NCBI RefSeq assembly: GCF_003478995.1
Contig: NZ_QUGI01000005.1
Span: forward strand, 70,976-134,975
DNA: 64,000 bases
Direction: 5' to 3'
DNA from: Pseudoflavonifractor sp. AF19-9AC
GTDB taxonomy: Bacteria > Bacillota > Clostridia > Oscillospirales > Oscillospiraceae
Both the position numbers and the translations under genes were made by a program. Below, piece after piece: positions 33,201 to 40,710 of the stretch; positions within the stretch are counted from its first letter, which is position 1; every line of letters begins with the position of its first letter. Below the pieces are notes generated by a model. That model had not been told where the DNA came from, searched no databases, and saw nothing but the letters and a program-made list of their open reading frames with translations.

Positions 33201-34107
33201 TATCGGAAGCCTGGGAAATAGCTTCAGCCAGAGTGGCATATTGGGTCTGGCCAATCTGAGCTTCAGTTTGCAAGGCATTGTTGTGGATAACTTCACCTTC
33301 TACGGTCAGAGAACTTCCTGCTGAAAGGGAAAGAGTCTGACCAGTCGGGATAGTTAGAGAACTTCCGGTGGGAATTGTCAACGCGACCTGCTCCGGCACT
33401 GTAGTAACCGAGGCGGGAAGGGTAGCATTGCCGATCACCGTTCCCTGTGTGTTAACAATGGATACGCTGTCGGTCCATGATGCAGTGCTGGGGGCACCAA
33501 AACCATTGGCATAAAGCCAAGAGCGCTGGATGGTCGTGCCTTCATTGCCCGTGACAGTAAAATAACTTTCTGGACAAGTCAGTTCCATGACTGTGTCAGA
33601 AATAGTAGCTGTTCCATAGCTGTGGATTGCCGCATTAGTAGAATCAATCTCATAACTGCCGCCACTAATGGTAAGGTCGCCCTCTGTCCAGATACCATTT
33701 ACCGCGTTTCCCCAGTTGGTGTCATCTGCGTGAATGAGCAAAGAAGCGCCCTCTTCTGCCTGAATGGTCAGATTTCCGTTTGTATAAATGCCGGTACTAG
33801 TGCTGTTAATGGTGTTGGATCCCTTCAAAACAATTTTTACCGCAGTACTGGCTGAAGGAGAGTCAAACTTGATTTCCACAGAACCAGTCGCGGTAATGTT
33901 ATCTAGAGTCATGGTGGCTTGATCCGCATCCCAGGAGACAGTGCCGCTTCCTACATCTATGGTTTGATCTGTGGTGCCAGGATCCGTCAGGCGGGTTCCG
34001 TTGACGTTGACAAATTTATACTCAGAGACTGCCCACACCGTCATGGGCAGCAGGCTGAGCACCATGGCCATGGCCATGACCAAGGACAAAAGTTTGCGTT
34101 TTCGCAT
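30295..34107 (-). CDS. Giant secreted beta-helix protein with C-terminal SLH domains (1270 aa)
   Basis: Surface protein. The signal peptide (MRKRKLLSLVMAMAMVLSLL, cleavage near VWA) is followed by about 850 residues of parallel-beta-helix repeats (patterns such as NLTIQAEEGASLLIHADD, 'GVTLDGNGNYGLQI', 'INGGTFTAHDG'), resembling carbohydrate-binding pectate-lyase-like folds. A Thr/Gly-rich repeat linker follows (units like 'NPDGSTTTTVTKPDGTVTET', about 895-990), then SLH repeats (about 1090-1270: FADVPDAYWGSAFVDFA, FSPDLPMTRAMIV). Start is ATG 34107, 11 nt from AAGGAG; GTG 34119 is less likely. The DNA for the helix part has many A/T-ending codons, unlike the G/C-ending SLH part. Confidence 0.87.
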   Translation of the reverse strand: MRKRKLLSLVMAMAMVLSLLPMTVWAVSEYKFVNVNGTRLTDPGTTDQTIDVGSGTVSWDADQATMTLDNITATGSVEIKFDSPSASTAVKIVLKGSNTINSTSTGIYTNGNLTIQAEEGASLLIHADDTNWGNAVNGIWTEGDLTISGGSYEIDSTNAAIHSYGTATISDTVMELTCPESYFTVTGNEGTTIQRSWLYANGFGAPSTASWTDSVSIVNTQGTVIGNATLPASVTTVPEQVALTIPTGSSLTIPTGQTLSLSAGSSLTVEGEVIHNNALQTEAQIGQTQYATLAEAISQASDNAVIDLLRDVTLSNTLSISKPVTIDGHNQYAIKESDSSSRSSHLIDVSADNVVLQNVKIEAYRAAEASSNSNHAVNVSGDNVIIKNVTISGSTGHGLQFYKAKNCQIENVTSKDNLKTGLTVNASSVTATGTLTFEDNGWESLPNSLNVGFGENIEDATAASSFDFSDATLNGVSVVYTGAEDFTNADTRPITIIPNSDYVLSTKDGAVLCLPVDTTPAVAQIGNVKYASLADAIEQAAPGATVTLLKNITLTDTVTIAKNIVLDLNETTLTGSNSKTAVAFTSAATVKNGTITSSVLPVLINGTSAVVTIDGVTLDGNGNYGLQIGTMADGNQGGAIIKGNSNISGEQFAGVVIWGSKNVSAPTTLVMESGTISGKYYGISGNGSYDGTSITLNSGSVQAIDSTDSTGIYHPQQGTLTVNAGVSVSGLVGIQAAGGTVIINGGTVTSTDETVRNAPYKNPNESDGNVLDGSALSLVSRTAYGDINVTINGGTFTAHDGNDSIKLYGYQKTSEGYQVIDPPTNASLTITGGTFSSDPSAYTSTGSIVKRDGTSTYTYTVLPKSGLTSGIYLSDPTGFTASNYYVTNNNDGTWTVYYSAPSGGGSSSSGDKTETVTNPDGSTTTTVTKPDGTVTETTKNPDGSKEVVETKKDGTVTTTTTDKAGNKTETVEKTDGSTETAITNKDGSSSTTTVSKDGQVEAEVKLPTTVVDNAQEEGEPVALPMPEVPVTTDEDDAPTVTVDLPAGRSARVLIPVDDVTPGTVAILVHENGTKEIAKTSITTEEGVVVTLSDGDTVKVMDNAKDFADVPDAYWGSAFVDFATSRGLFSGTSATTFSPDLPMTRAMIVTVLAAYDGADTTAAAGDHWYSAGQQWAMENGVSDGTNMEGVLTREQLAVMLWSYAGRPETSISLSRYSDAGSVSAWAADAMTWAVENGLISGSDKGELLPQGQATRVQVATILMRFVETTNG

Positions 34108-34174
34108 TTTCCAAATCACTCCTTATGTAATGTTGGGGTCACACACAAAATAGAGGGAACGCGATAATACCATT

Positions 34175-34212
34175 ATAGTGAATTTATTCAGTATAGTCAA
34201 TAAATCCACTAT
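34175..34212. promoter_or_regulatory. Inverted-repeat operator between beta-helix and XRE genes
   Basis: ATAGTGAATTTATT (34175-34188) and AATAAATCCACTAT (34199-34212) are complementary except for one base, 10-nt spacer. It lies between two divergent genes, 68 bp from the beta-helix start and 26 bp from the XRE start, suited to control both. Confidence 0.7.
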
Positions 34213-34237
34213 GATAGCCTAAACAAAGGTGAAAAAT

Positions 34238-34444
34238 TTGATTAGCTACGGTCCTTTTTATCGGACACTTCTGGAAAAGAAAATAACCGAGTACAATCTC
34301 ATCTTCAAGCAGGGGGTGGATGCTCATACCATCCACCGCATGAAGCACGGGAAAGCCATCACCACCACTACGCTGAACACGCTGTGCGAGATTCTGGACT
34401 GCCGGGTGGAGGACATCCTGGAATATGTCCCCGATGAGGAGTAG
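34238..34444 (+). CDS. Small XRE/Cro-type regulator (68 aa)
   Basis: Single-domain helix-turn-helix protein of the small YozG-like group. The core is FYRTLLEKKITEYNLIFKQG, then VDAHTIHRMKHGKAITTTTLNTLCEILDCRVEDILEYV; the recognition helix is around TIHRMKHG. Start TTG 34238 (Met-Ile-Ser-Tyr-Gly-Pro-Phe) gives the usual family N-terminus with AAGG about 6-9 nt upstream; GTG 34229 is the longer alternative. It is divergent from the giant beta-helix gene across a palindrome, so it is a likely autoregulator and controller of that surface protein. Confidence 0.85.
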   Translation: MISYGPFYRTLLEKKITEYNLIFKQGVDAHTIHRMKHGKAITTTTLNTLCEILDCRVEDILEYVPDEE

Positions 34445-34675
34445 GCAAAGAAAACTGCCCTCCTCTTTTGCTCTGCAGCTGGGCCAACCAAACTATACCG
34501 CAGAAACTGAAATTTTGCAAGAATTCTTTCACTTAAAACAAACTTAAAACAACTAAAAATTTTGTGGGCATCTGCAGGTGGTTTCAGTGCCTGCGGGGCG
34601 GATAAAACAGCGGGGAAGCGATACACTAAACCCATGGTGCCGGAATGTGGGTCCGGCCGGGAAAGGAGCAAGCAG

Positions 34676-35623
34676 ATGAAAGTAAATCCCAGAAAGGCGG
34701 CCATCATCGGCTGCGGGTTTGTAGGGGCGTCCATCGCCTTCCGGTTTTTGCAGCAGGGGCTGTTTTCCCAGCTAGTGCTGGTGGACGTGAACCGGGAGAA
34801 GGCGGAGGGGGAGGCCATGGATCTGAGCGACGGCCTGCCCTACGCCGAGGCTATGGAGATCACCGCCGGCGGCTACGATGACATTGCCGACTGCGCCCTT
34901 ATCGTCATCACCGCCGGAGCCAACCAGAAGCCGGGTGAGACCCGCCTGGACCTCATCGGCAAGAACATTGCCATCCTCAAGGGGGTTATCGGGGAGATCA
35001 CCGCCCGGGACTTCGGGGGCATTCTGCTGGTGGTGTCCAACCCCGTGGACGTGCTTACCTATGCCGCCTGGAAGCTGTCGGGCTATCCCAAAAACCGGGT
35101 CATTGGCTCGGGCACGGTGCTGGACACCGCCCGCCTCAAGCAGATTTTAGGCGAGAAGCTGGGGGTGGACAGCCGCAACGTCCACGCCTTCATTGTGGGT
35201 GAACACGGCGACAGTGAGCTGGCCGTGTGGAGCGGAGCCAACGTGTCCGGCGTGGACCTGGACCAGTTCTGCCACCTGCGGGGCGACCCCCTGGACCATG
35301 AGGAGATGGAGCGGATCTACCAGGGCGTGCGGGACAGCGCCTATGAGATCATCCGCCGGAAGGGTGCCACCTATTACGGCATCGCCATGGCGGTGGGCCG
35401 CATTGCCCAGTGCATCCTCCGGGATGAGAAGGCAGTGCTGCCCATTTCGGCGGTGCTGGAGGGCCAGTACGGCCTGGAGGGGCTGTGCCTGAGCGTGCCC
35501 TCCATCGTGGGCAAGGGCGGTCTGGAGGAAGTGCTGGAAATTCCCCTGTCTGCCCAGGAGCGGGAGGCCCTGGCCAGCTCTGCCAGGCAGATGCAGGAGG
35601 CCATTGCCTCGGTGGGCCTTTAA
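34676..35623 (+). CDS. ldh: L-lactate dehydrogenase (315 aa)
   Basis: NAD-dependent enzyme that reduces pyruvate to L-lactate to reoxidise NADH in fermentation. The Rossmann motif IIGCGFVGAS is followed by Asp in VLVDVNREKAEGEAMDL (NADH-specific), GANQKPGETRLDL (substrate loop Gln and Arg, lactate rather than malate type), NPVDVLTY, GTVLDTARLK and catalytic His in VGEHGDSE. Length is standard. AAAGGAG is 7 nt upstream. Two CTTAAAACAA-like direct repeats lie in the A+T-rich upstream region (34531-34556), which may be regulatory. Confidence 0.95.
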   Translation: MKVNPRKAAIIGCGFVGASIAFRFLQQGLFSQLVLVDVNREKAEGEAMDLSDGLPYAEAMEITAGGYDDIADCALIVITAGANQKPGETRLDLIGKNIAILKGVIGEITARDFGGILLVVSNPVDVLTYAAWKLSGYPKNRVIGSGTVLDTARLKQILGEKLGVDSRNVHAFIVGEHGDSELAVWSGANVSGVDLDQFCHLRGDPLDHEEMERIYQGVRDSAYEIIRRKGATYYGIAMAVGRIAQCILRDEKAVLPISAVLEGQYGLEGLCLSVPSIVGKGGLEEVLEIPLSAQEREALASSARQMQEAIASVGL

Positions 35624-35634
35624 AAACGGAATAA

Positions 35635-35680
35635 CCGCCCCCCTTTCCTCATACCTTGGAGGGAAGGGGGGCGGCTTTTT
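35635..35680 (+). terminator. Terminator of ldh, abutting the spoIID start codon
   Basis: CCGCCCCCCTT (35635-35645) pairs with AAGGGGGGCGG (35664-35674), followed by CTTTTT. The ATG of spoIID begins at 35681, so the 3' arm doubles as the only SD-like sequence (AAGGGGGG) of that gene. Confidence 0.82.
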
Positions 35681-36730
35681 ATGGCGGGCAGAGGGACAAG
35701 GCGTTTGGCGGGCGGTCCGGGGGGAAGTGTGGGGACGGTGGTCTGGGCACTGACCCTGGCGGCGGTGCTGTTTTTCCTGCCGGTGGTGACGGTGGGAGGA
35801 AACGGGCTGTACCAGAGCGGGGAAGAGGAGCCGGAGGCCACTCTGCCTATCGATCGGGTGGCGGTGACCACCGGGGCCAGGGACAAGGGCAAGGTGGTGC
35901 GCCTTCAGCTGGAGGATGGCACGGTGCAGGAGATGACCATGGCCGACTACCTGTGGGGGGTGGTGGCGGCGGAGATGCCCGCCTCCTTTGAGGAGGAGGC
36001 GCTGAAGGCCCAGGCCTGCGCCGCCCGGACCTACACCGCCGTGCTCCAGAGCAACTCCGCGGGAAAGCACCCGGATGCGGATATCTGCGCCGACAGCACC
36101 TGCTGCCAGGCCTATGTGGAGCGCAGCCAGGCGGAGGCCCGGTGGGGGCTCAACGCCCAGAGCTACGGGGAGAAGATTGACCAGGCAGTAGCCGAGACCG
36201 ACGGCCTGGGCATCCTCTACGGCGGGCAGCCCATCCAGGCCCTGTTTTTCTCCTCCGCGCCGGGGAAAACGGTGGACGCGGTGGAGGTTTGGGGCAACAG
36301 CGTGGACTACTTAAAGAGCGTGGAGAGCCCCGAGGGGGACGAGGTGCCCAACTACCACAGCCAGGTGCTCCTCACCGCCGACCAGGTGAAGGAGAGCACT
36401 CTGACGGCCTATCCGGGGGCAGACCTGTCCGGCGATCCATCGGGGTGGTTTGGAAACGTGGTATATGGAGAGAGCGGCACCGTGTCCTCCCTGGTGCTGG
36501 GGGGGGTTACCCTCACCGGCAGCCAGGTGCGCAGCCTGTTTGCCCTGCGTTCCGCGGCCTTTACCGTAAGCTGGGATGGGAGCAACTTCACCTTTGACGT
36601 GACCGGCTACGGCCACGGGGTGGGGATGAGCCAGTACGGGGCCAACGCCATGGCCAAGGAGGGCAAGACCTTTGAGGAAATTCTCACCTGGTACTATACC
36701 GGTACCGAGGTGGCCCTCCTTTGGGAGTAA
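35681..36730 (+). CDS. spoIID: Stage II sporulation protein D, SpoIID (349 aa)
   Basis: Membrane-anchored lytic transglycosylase that degrades peptidoglycan during engulfment of the forespore. A TM helix (about 20-42) is followed by the SpoIID domain: MADYLWGVVAAEMPASF with the catalytic Glu, EALKAQACAARTYT, and the C-terminal YGHGVGMSQYGANAMA. A Cys-containing segment ICADSTCCQAYV is typical of the family. Length matches B. subtilis SpoIID (343 aa). Its ribosome site lies inside the ldh terminator, an odd arrangement that may keep translation low outside sporulation. No other sporulation gene is adjacent. Confidence 0.93.
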   Translation: MAGRGTRRLAGGPGGSVGTVVWALTLAAVLFFLPVVTVGGNGLYQSGEEEPEATLPIDRVAVTTGARDKGKVVRLQLEDGTVQEMTMADYLWGVVAAEMPASFEEEALKAQACAARTYTAVLQSNSAGKHPDADICADSTCCQAYVERSQAEARWGLNAQSYGEKIDQAVAETDGLGILYGGQPIQALFFSSAPGKTVDAVEVWGNSVDYLKSVESPEGDEVPNYHSQVLLTADQVKESTLTAYPGADLSGDPSGWFGNVVYGESGTVSSLVLGGVTLTGSQVRSLFALRSAAFTVSWDGSNFTFDVTGYGHGVGMSQYGANAMAKEGKTFEEILTWYYTGTEVALLWE

Positions 36731-36817
36731 CGGCTCCGCCGACGGAGAAAAAGTTTTCCCGGCGCTGGGTCAATGTGGTACAATGGGGCCACCAAAGAGA
36801 TTCGGGAGTGAGACAGC

Positions 36818-37429
36818 ATGCGGGAAGAAGAAAAGATTTTTGCGGGGAAGCTGTTTGATGCCAGAACCCAGGAGCTGCGGGACAAAAAGCACAAGGCCCA
36901 TGAGCTGTGCAGACAGTTCAACACCATGGATGAGTACGATCCCCAGCGGCTGCCCCTGGTGCGGGAGTTCATCGGCGCCATTGGCCAGAAGTATTATTTC
37001 CAGGGGCCCATCCAGTTTAATTATGGCTGCCACACCTTTATCGGGGAGAACTTTTTTGCCAACTTCAACCTGCTGGTCATGGATGACGGAAGGATCTGGA
37101 TTGGGGACAACGTGATGGTGGGGCCCAACGTCAGTCTGCTGTGCACCAATCACCCCCTGCTGCCGGACGAGCGGATTCGCCTGCGCTATCCGGACGGGCA
37201 CGTGTCCATGTCGGAGTTTGCCGGGGAGATCCACATCGAGGACGACGTCTGGCTGGCGGCCAATGTGTCGGTGCTGGACGGGGTGACCATCGGGAAGGGT
37301 GCGGTGATCGGCGCGGGCAGCGTGGTGACCCGGGACATCCCGGCGGGCTGGCTGGCGGCGGGGGTTCCCGCCAAGCCCATTCGGAAGATTGGGCCGGAGG
37401 ACTCCAAGCTGGATCTGCTGGTGGAGTAA
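36818..37429 (+). CDS. Sugar O-acetyltransferase, maltose/galactoside acetyltransferase type (203 aa)
   Basis: Acetyl-CoA-dependent left-handed beta-helix enzyme of the LacA/Maa group. The N-terminal Mac domain is present (KIFAGKLFDARTQELRDKK), then NYGCHTFIGENFFANFN, catalytic His in LLCTNHPL, and hexapeptide repeats IGDNVMVGPNV, DDVWLAANVSVLDGVTIG, KGAVIGAGSVVTRDIP, ending VPAKPIRKI. Normal length. A TACAAT -10 element is at 36779-36784 with only a weak -35. Physiological substrate unknown; detoxifying acetylation of sugars is the usual suggestion. Confidence 0.92.
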   Translation: MREEEKIFAGKLFDARTQELRDKKHKAHELCRQFNTMDEYDPQRLPLVREFIGAIGQKYYFQGPIQFNYGCHTFIGENFFANFNLLVMDDGRIWIGDNVMVGPNVSLLCTNHPLLPDERIRLRYPDGHVSMSEFAGEIHIEDDVWLAANVSVLDGVTIGKGAVIGAGSVVTRDIPAGWLAAGVPAKPIRKIGPEDSKLDLLVE

Positions 37430-37449
37430 CCGGGGATAGAAAAAATGAG

Positions 37450-37488
37450 AAACAGGCGGTCAGCCCTGGACTGACCGCCTGTTTTTTT
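37450..37488. terminator. Bidirectional terminator between acetyltransferase and mnmE
   Basis: AAACAGGCGGTCAG (37450-37463) pairs with 37471-37484; T-run follows on the plus strand, A-run precedes on the left. Confidence 0.9.
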
Positions 37489-37492
37489 CCTT

Positions 37493-38872
37493 TTATTTTC
37501 CCACGCAGAATTTGGAGAAGATGCGGGCGATGATGTCCTCCCGCACGTTCTGGCCGGTGAGCTCGCCCAGAGCGGCCAGGGCCTCCTCCACGTCGGTGAG
37601 CAGGGCGTCGGGGGTGACTCCCGCCTCCAGGGCCTTCCGGGCCCGGGCCACCGCCTGACGGGCCCGGCGGGCGGCCTCCTCCTGGCGCTGGTTGGTGAGC
37701 AGCTGGCCGTAGGGCACGTCCTCCGGCTTGGGGAACTGGGCGGCCACCGCCGCCTCCAGCTCAGAGAGCCCCTGTCCGGTCTTGGAGCTGAGGGTCACCA
37801 CCGGGGGCATGGGATTGAGGCTTAGGAAGGGGATCGGGGCGGAGGGCAGGTCGCTCTTGGTGTTCACCAGGATGGTGGGAGCCAGCTTCAGGGCCGCCTG
37901 GAGCAGGTCTCCGTCCTCCTCCGTGACCTGGGCCGAGCCGTCCCACAGCACCAGGATGAGCTCCGCCTCCTCCATGGCGCTGCGGCTGCGCTCCACGCCC
38001 AGCCGCTCGATGGGGTCGTCGCTCTCCCGCAGACCGGCGGTGTCGATGAGGCGCACCGGCACGCCCCCCAGCTCCACATTTACCTCCAGGGTGTCCCGGG
38101 TGGTGCCGGGGATGTCGGTGACAATGGCCCGGTCGTAGCCCGCCAGGGCGTTGAGGAGGGAGGACTTGCCCGCGTTGGGCCGTCCCACCAGGGCGCAGGA
38201 GATGCCACGGGTGACCTGGCGGCCCCGGCGGCAGGTGGACAGCAGGTGGTCCAGCGCCCCCTCCTGCTCCTCCAGGGTGTGGGAGAGCTCCTCCAGGCGG
38301 AAGGGGTCAATGTCCTCGTCAGGGTAGTCCAGCACTGCGTGGAAATGGGCCATCACGTCCACCAGGGCGGAATAGATATCCCCAATCCGCCGGGACAGGG
38401 TGCCGGACAGCTGGCCCGCCGCATGGCGGGCGCCCTCCCGGCCCCGGGCTTCCAGCAGGTCGCCCACCGCCTCCGCCTGGGCCAGGTCCAGCTGGCCGTT
38501 CAGGAAGGCCCGGCGGGTAAACTCACCCGGTCCGGCCTGGCGGGCCCCCAGGGCAAAGAGGGCCTCCAGCCCCAGGGACAGCACCATGGGGGAGCCGTGG
38601 CACTGAAATTCCGCCGTGTCCTCTCCGGTGTAGCTCTGGGGCCCCCGGCTGAAGGTGCACAGGCACCGGTCAATGGGCTCGCCCCCTGCATCCAGCAGGT
38701 CGCCGTAGACCAGCGTGCGGGGCGCGTGGTCCGTCAAAGCCTTGGGCCCCAAGGGACAGAAGGTTTTTGCGGCAATCTCCAGTGACCGTGGGCCGGACAG
38801 GCGGAGAATGCCGATGGCCCCGGGACCGGGGGGCGTGGAGATGGCGGCAATGGTGTCGGGCTGGGTGGACAT
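37493..38872 (-). CDS. mnmE: tRNA modification GTPase MnmE / TrmE (459 aa)
   Basis: With MnmG it forms the cmnm5U34 wobble modification of certain tRNAs. The N-terminal THF-binding domain opens TIAAISTPPGPGAIGILRLSG. The G domain has G1 GRPNAGKSSLLNALAG, G3 DTAGLRES and G4 NTKSDL. The C-terminus ends with the conserved FCVGK carrying the essential Cys. ATG 38872 with AAGGAGG upstream gives the standard length; a longer frame has no support. mnmE often sits near oriC in Firmicutes, and three DnaA-box-like sequences lie 155-184 bp upstream. mnmG is not in the window. Confidence 0.96.
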   Translation of the reverse strand: MSTQPDTIAAISTPPGPGAIGILRLSGPRSLEIAAKTFCPLGPKALTDHAPRTLVYGDLLDAGGEPIDRCLCTFSRGPQSYTGEDTAEFQCHGSPMVLSLGLEALFALGARQAGPGEFTRRAFLNGQLDLAQAEAVGDLLEARGREGARHAAGQLSGTLSRRIGDIYSALVDVMAHFHAVLDYPDEDIDPFRLEELSHTLEEQEGALDHLLSTCRRGRQVTRGISCALVGRPNAGKSSLLNALAGYDRAIVTDIPGTTRDTLEVNVELGGVPVRLIDTAGLRESDDPIERLGVERSRSAMEEAELILVLWDGSAQVTEEDGDLLQAALKLAPTILVNTKSDLPSAPIPFLSLNPMPPVVTLSSKTGQGLSELEAAVAAQFPKPEDVPYGQLLTNQRQEEAARRARQAVARARKALEAGVTPDALLTDVEEALAALGELTGQNVREDIIARIFSKFCVGK

Positions 38873-39208
38873 GGTGGCAGAACCTCCTTGGTGGAGTGAA
38901 ATGGGCGGGCGGAGCGAATCTCCTGCAAAATCCGCCCCGCCGCATTTTTGTACGATATTCACCCTTGACAAAGATTATGGAAACCTTAAAAACAGAATAT
39001 GCAGGGAAATAGTTAACATAACACAATGTGGAAAAGGGTGTGGATAATGTGGACAACCCTTGGAAACAGTGGAAAGAGGGGTGGAGCATAACGGACTTGG
39101 TCATATCCACCGCTCTGCATAGGGGGTTACCAAAAATGAATGGGGTCCCGGAGGGAACCGGGAAGAGGAGTGCAGGGTATCCTGCAAAACCGGGTGCCGG
39201 TGTGTTCG
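38873..39208. other. Intergenic region upstream of mnmE
   Basis: About 336 bases without a gene. The left half is A+T-rich (38950-39030) and must hold the leftward mnmE promoter. A DnaA-box cluster follows at 39027-39056. Near 39144-39162 a small inverted repeat may end the flavoprotein transcript, but lacks a clear T-run. Confidence 0.6.
39027..39056. promoter_or_regulatory. Cluster of three DnaA-box-like nonamers
   Basis: On the minus strand: TTTTCCACA (39035-39027), TTATCCACA (39047-39039, perfect consensus) and TTGTCCACA (39056-39048), all in the same orientation, spaced 12 and 9 bp. An A+T-rich stretch lies to the left. Either DnaA control of mnmE or part of a replication origin could explain it. 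Confidence 0.6.
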
Positions 39209-40597
39209 TTACAGCCGGGCGCAGATGGCGCGGGCGGTCTGAACACCCGAAGCACCGGCCTGGGCCAGGCCGCGGGTGACGCCGGCGCCGTCGCCGGCGG
39301 CGAAGAAGCCGGGCAGGGCGGTCTCCAGCTCCGGGGTGAGCTGGAGGCGGGCAGAGTAGAACTTCACCTCCGCGCCGTAGAGCAGAGTGTCGTAGTTGGC
39401 GGTGCCCGGGGCGATCTTGTCCAGCTGGTAGATCATCTCGATGATGTTGTCCAGCTGGCGCTTGGGCAGGGCCAGAGACAGGTCGCCGGGGATGGCGGCG
39501 GTGAGGGTGGGCCGGACGAAGGACTTGCTCATCCGGTGCTCGTTGGAGCGGCGGCCGCCCACCAGGTCGCCGAAGCGCTGGACCAGCACGCCGCCGGCCA
39601 GCATGTTGCTGAGGGAGGCCACGTGCTTGCCGTAGCGGTAGGGCTCGTTGAAGGGCTTGGTGAAGCGGTTGGAGACCAGCAGGGCGAAGTTGGTGTTCTC
39701 GCTGCGCAGGGCGGGATCGGCGTAGGAGTGGCCGTTTACCGTGTTGATGCCCTCCACGTTCTCCGCCACCACGTGGCCATAGGGGTTCATGCAGAAGGTG
39801 CGCACCTGGTCGCCGTACTGCTTGGTGCGGTAGACCAGCTTGGACTCATACACCACGTCGGTGATGTGCTCAAAGACGGTGGCGGGCAGCTCCACCCGCA
39901 CGCCGATGTCCACCTGGTTGTTGAGAAGCTCCAGACCCAGCTCCTTGCACTGGTTGGAGAACCACTCGGCGCCGGAGCGGCCGGGGGCGGCGATGAGCCA
40001 CTTGCAGGACACCTCGCCCCCCTTGGCCAGAGTCAGACGGTAGCCGCCGTCGGCCTGGGCGATGTGGGTGACCTCGGTATTGAAGCGGAACTCCAGCTTG
40101 TCCTGCAGCCCCTCGTAGATGTTGGTGAGGATGCGCAGGTTGTTCTCGGTGCCCAGGTGCTTGCACCGGGCCTGCAGCAGGTGCAGGTCGTAGGCCAAAG
40201 CCCGGCGCTCCAGAGCCTTGGCCTCGGGGGTGGTGGTGGAGAAGCACTGGGTGGTGGCTCCGTGGGCCACGTTGATGGAGTCCACATAGTCAATGAGCTC
40301 CATGACATGGCCGGGCTCCATGAAATCGGTGAGCCAGCCGCCGAACTCGGTGGTAAAGTTGAACTTGCCGTCGGAGAAGGCACCGGCGCCGCCGAAGCCG
40401 CACATGGTGTGGCAGACGGGGCAGTGGATGCACTCCCGCACCTTGCCCGCCACAATGGGGCAGCTGCGGTGATAGATGTCGGCCCCCTGGTCCAGGGCCA
40501 GGACCTTCAGGTCGGGGCGCAGGTGGGTCAGCTCGTAGGCGGCGAAGATGCCGGCCTCGCCGCAGCCCAGAATGGCAACGTCATAAGTGGGATTCAT
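39209..40597 (-). CDS. FAD-dependent dehydrogenase, COG2509-like (462 aa)
   Basis: Uncharacterised flavoprotein. The dinucleotide-binding motif is VAILGCGEAGIFAAYEL at the N-terminus. A cysteine cluster CIHCPVCHTMCGFGGAGAF follows at about residues 52-70, and the C-terminal FAD motif is LPGFFAAGDGAGVTRGLAQA. This arrangement matches the group of predicted FAD dehydrogenases typified by COG2509. ATG 40597 follows AGAGGAG. It is a single gene between mnmE and a TetR gene on the same strand. Substrate unknown. Confidence 0.87.
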   Translation of the reverse strand: MNPTYDVAILGCGEAGIFAAYELTHLRPDLKVLALDQGADIYHRSCPIVAGKVRECIHCPVCHTMCGFGGAGAFSDGKFNFTTEFGGWLTDFMEPGHVMELIDYVDSINVAHGATTQCFSTTTPEAKALERRALAYDLHLLQARCKHLGTENNLRILTNIYEGLQDKLEFRFNTEVTHIAQADGGYRLTLAKGGEVSCKWLIAAPGRSGAEWFSNQCKELGLELLNNQVDIGVRVELPATVFEHITDVVYESKLVYRTKQYGDQVRTFCMNPYGHVVAENVEGINTVNGHSYADPALRSENTNFALLVSNRFTKPFNEPYRYGKHVASLSNMLAGGVLVQRFGDLVGGRRSNEHRMSKSFVRPTLTAAIPGDLSLALPKRQLDNIIEMIYQLDKIAPGTANYDTLLYGAEVKFYSARLQLTPELETALPGFFAAGDGAGVTRGLAQAGASGVQTARAICARL

Positions 40598-40710
40598 GGG
40601 AGAGCTCCTCTCATCATCAGTAATCATTCGGGAAAAGGGCACAGTGCCCATACCAATACAGAATATAGTATAACATAAGTTTTGGAAAAAGGAAGGGTAA
40701 ACAGGGGAAA

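Noticed and set aside
38940..39125. Definite chromosomal origin (oriC)
   Set aside because: DnaA boxes and A+T-rich DNA are suggestive, but dnaA, dnaN, rpmH, mnmG and parAB are all absent here, so only a DnaA-box cluster is claimed.
39140..40678. 512-codon plus-strand frame opposite the flavoprotein gene
   Set aside because: Antisense shadow; the minus-strand reading has Rossmann motifs, a Cys cluster and a good start site.
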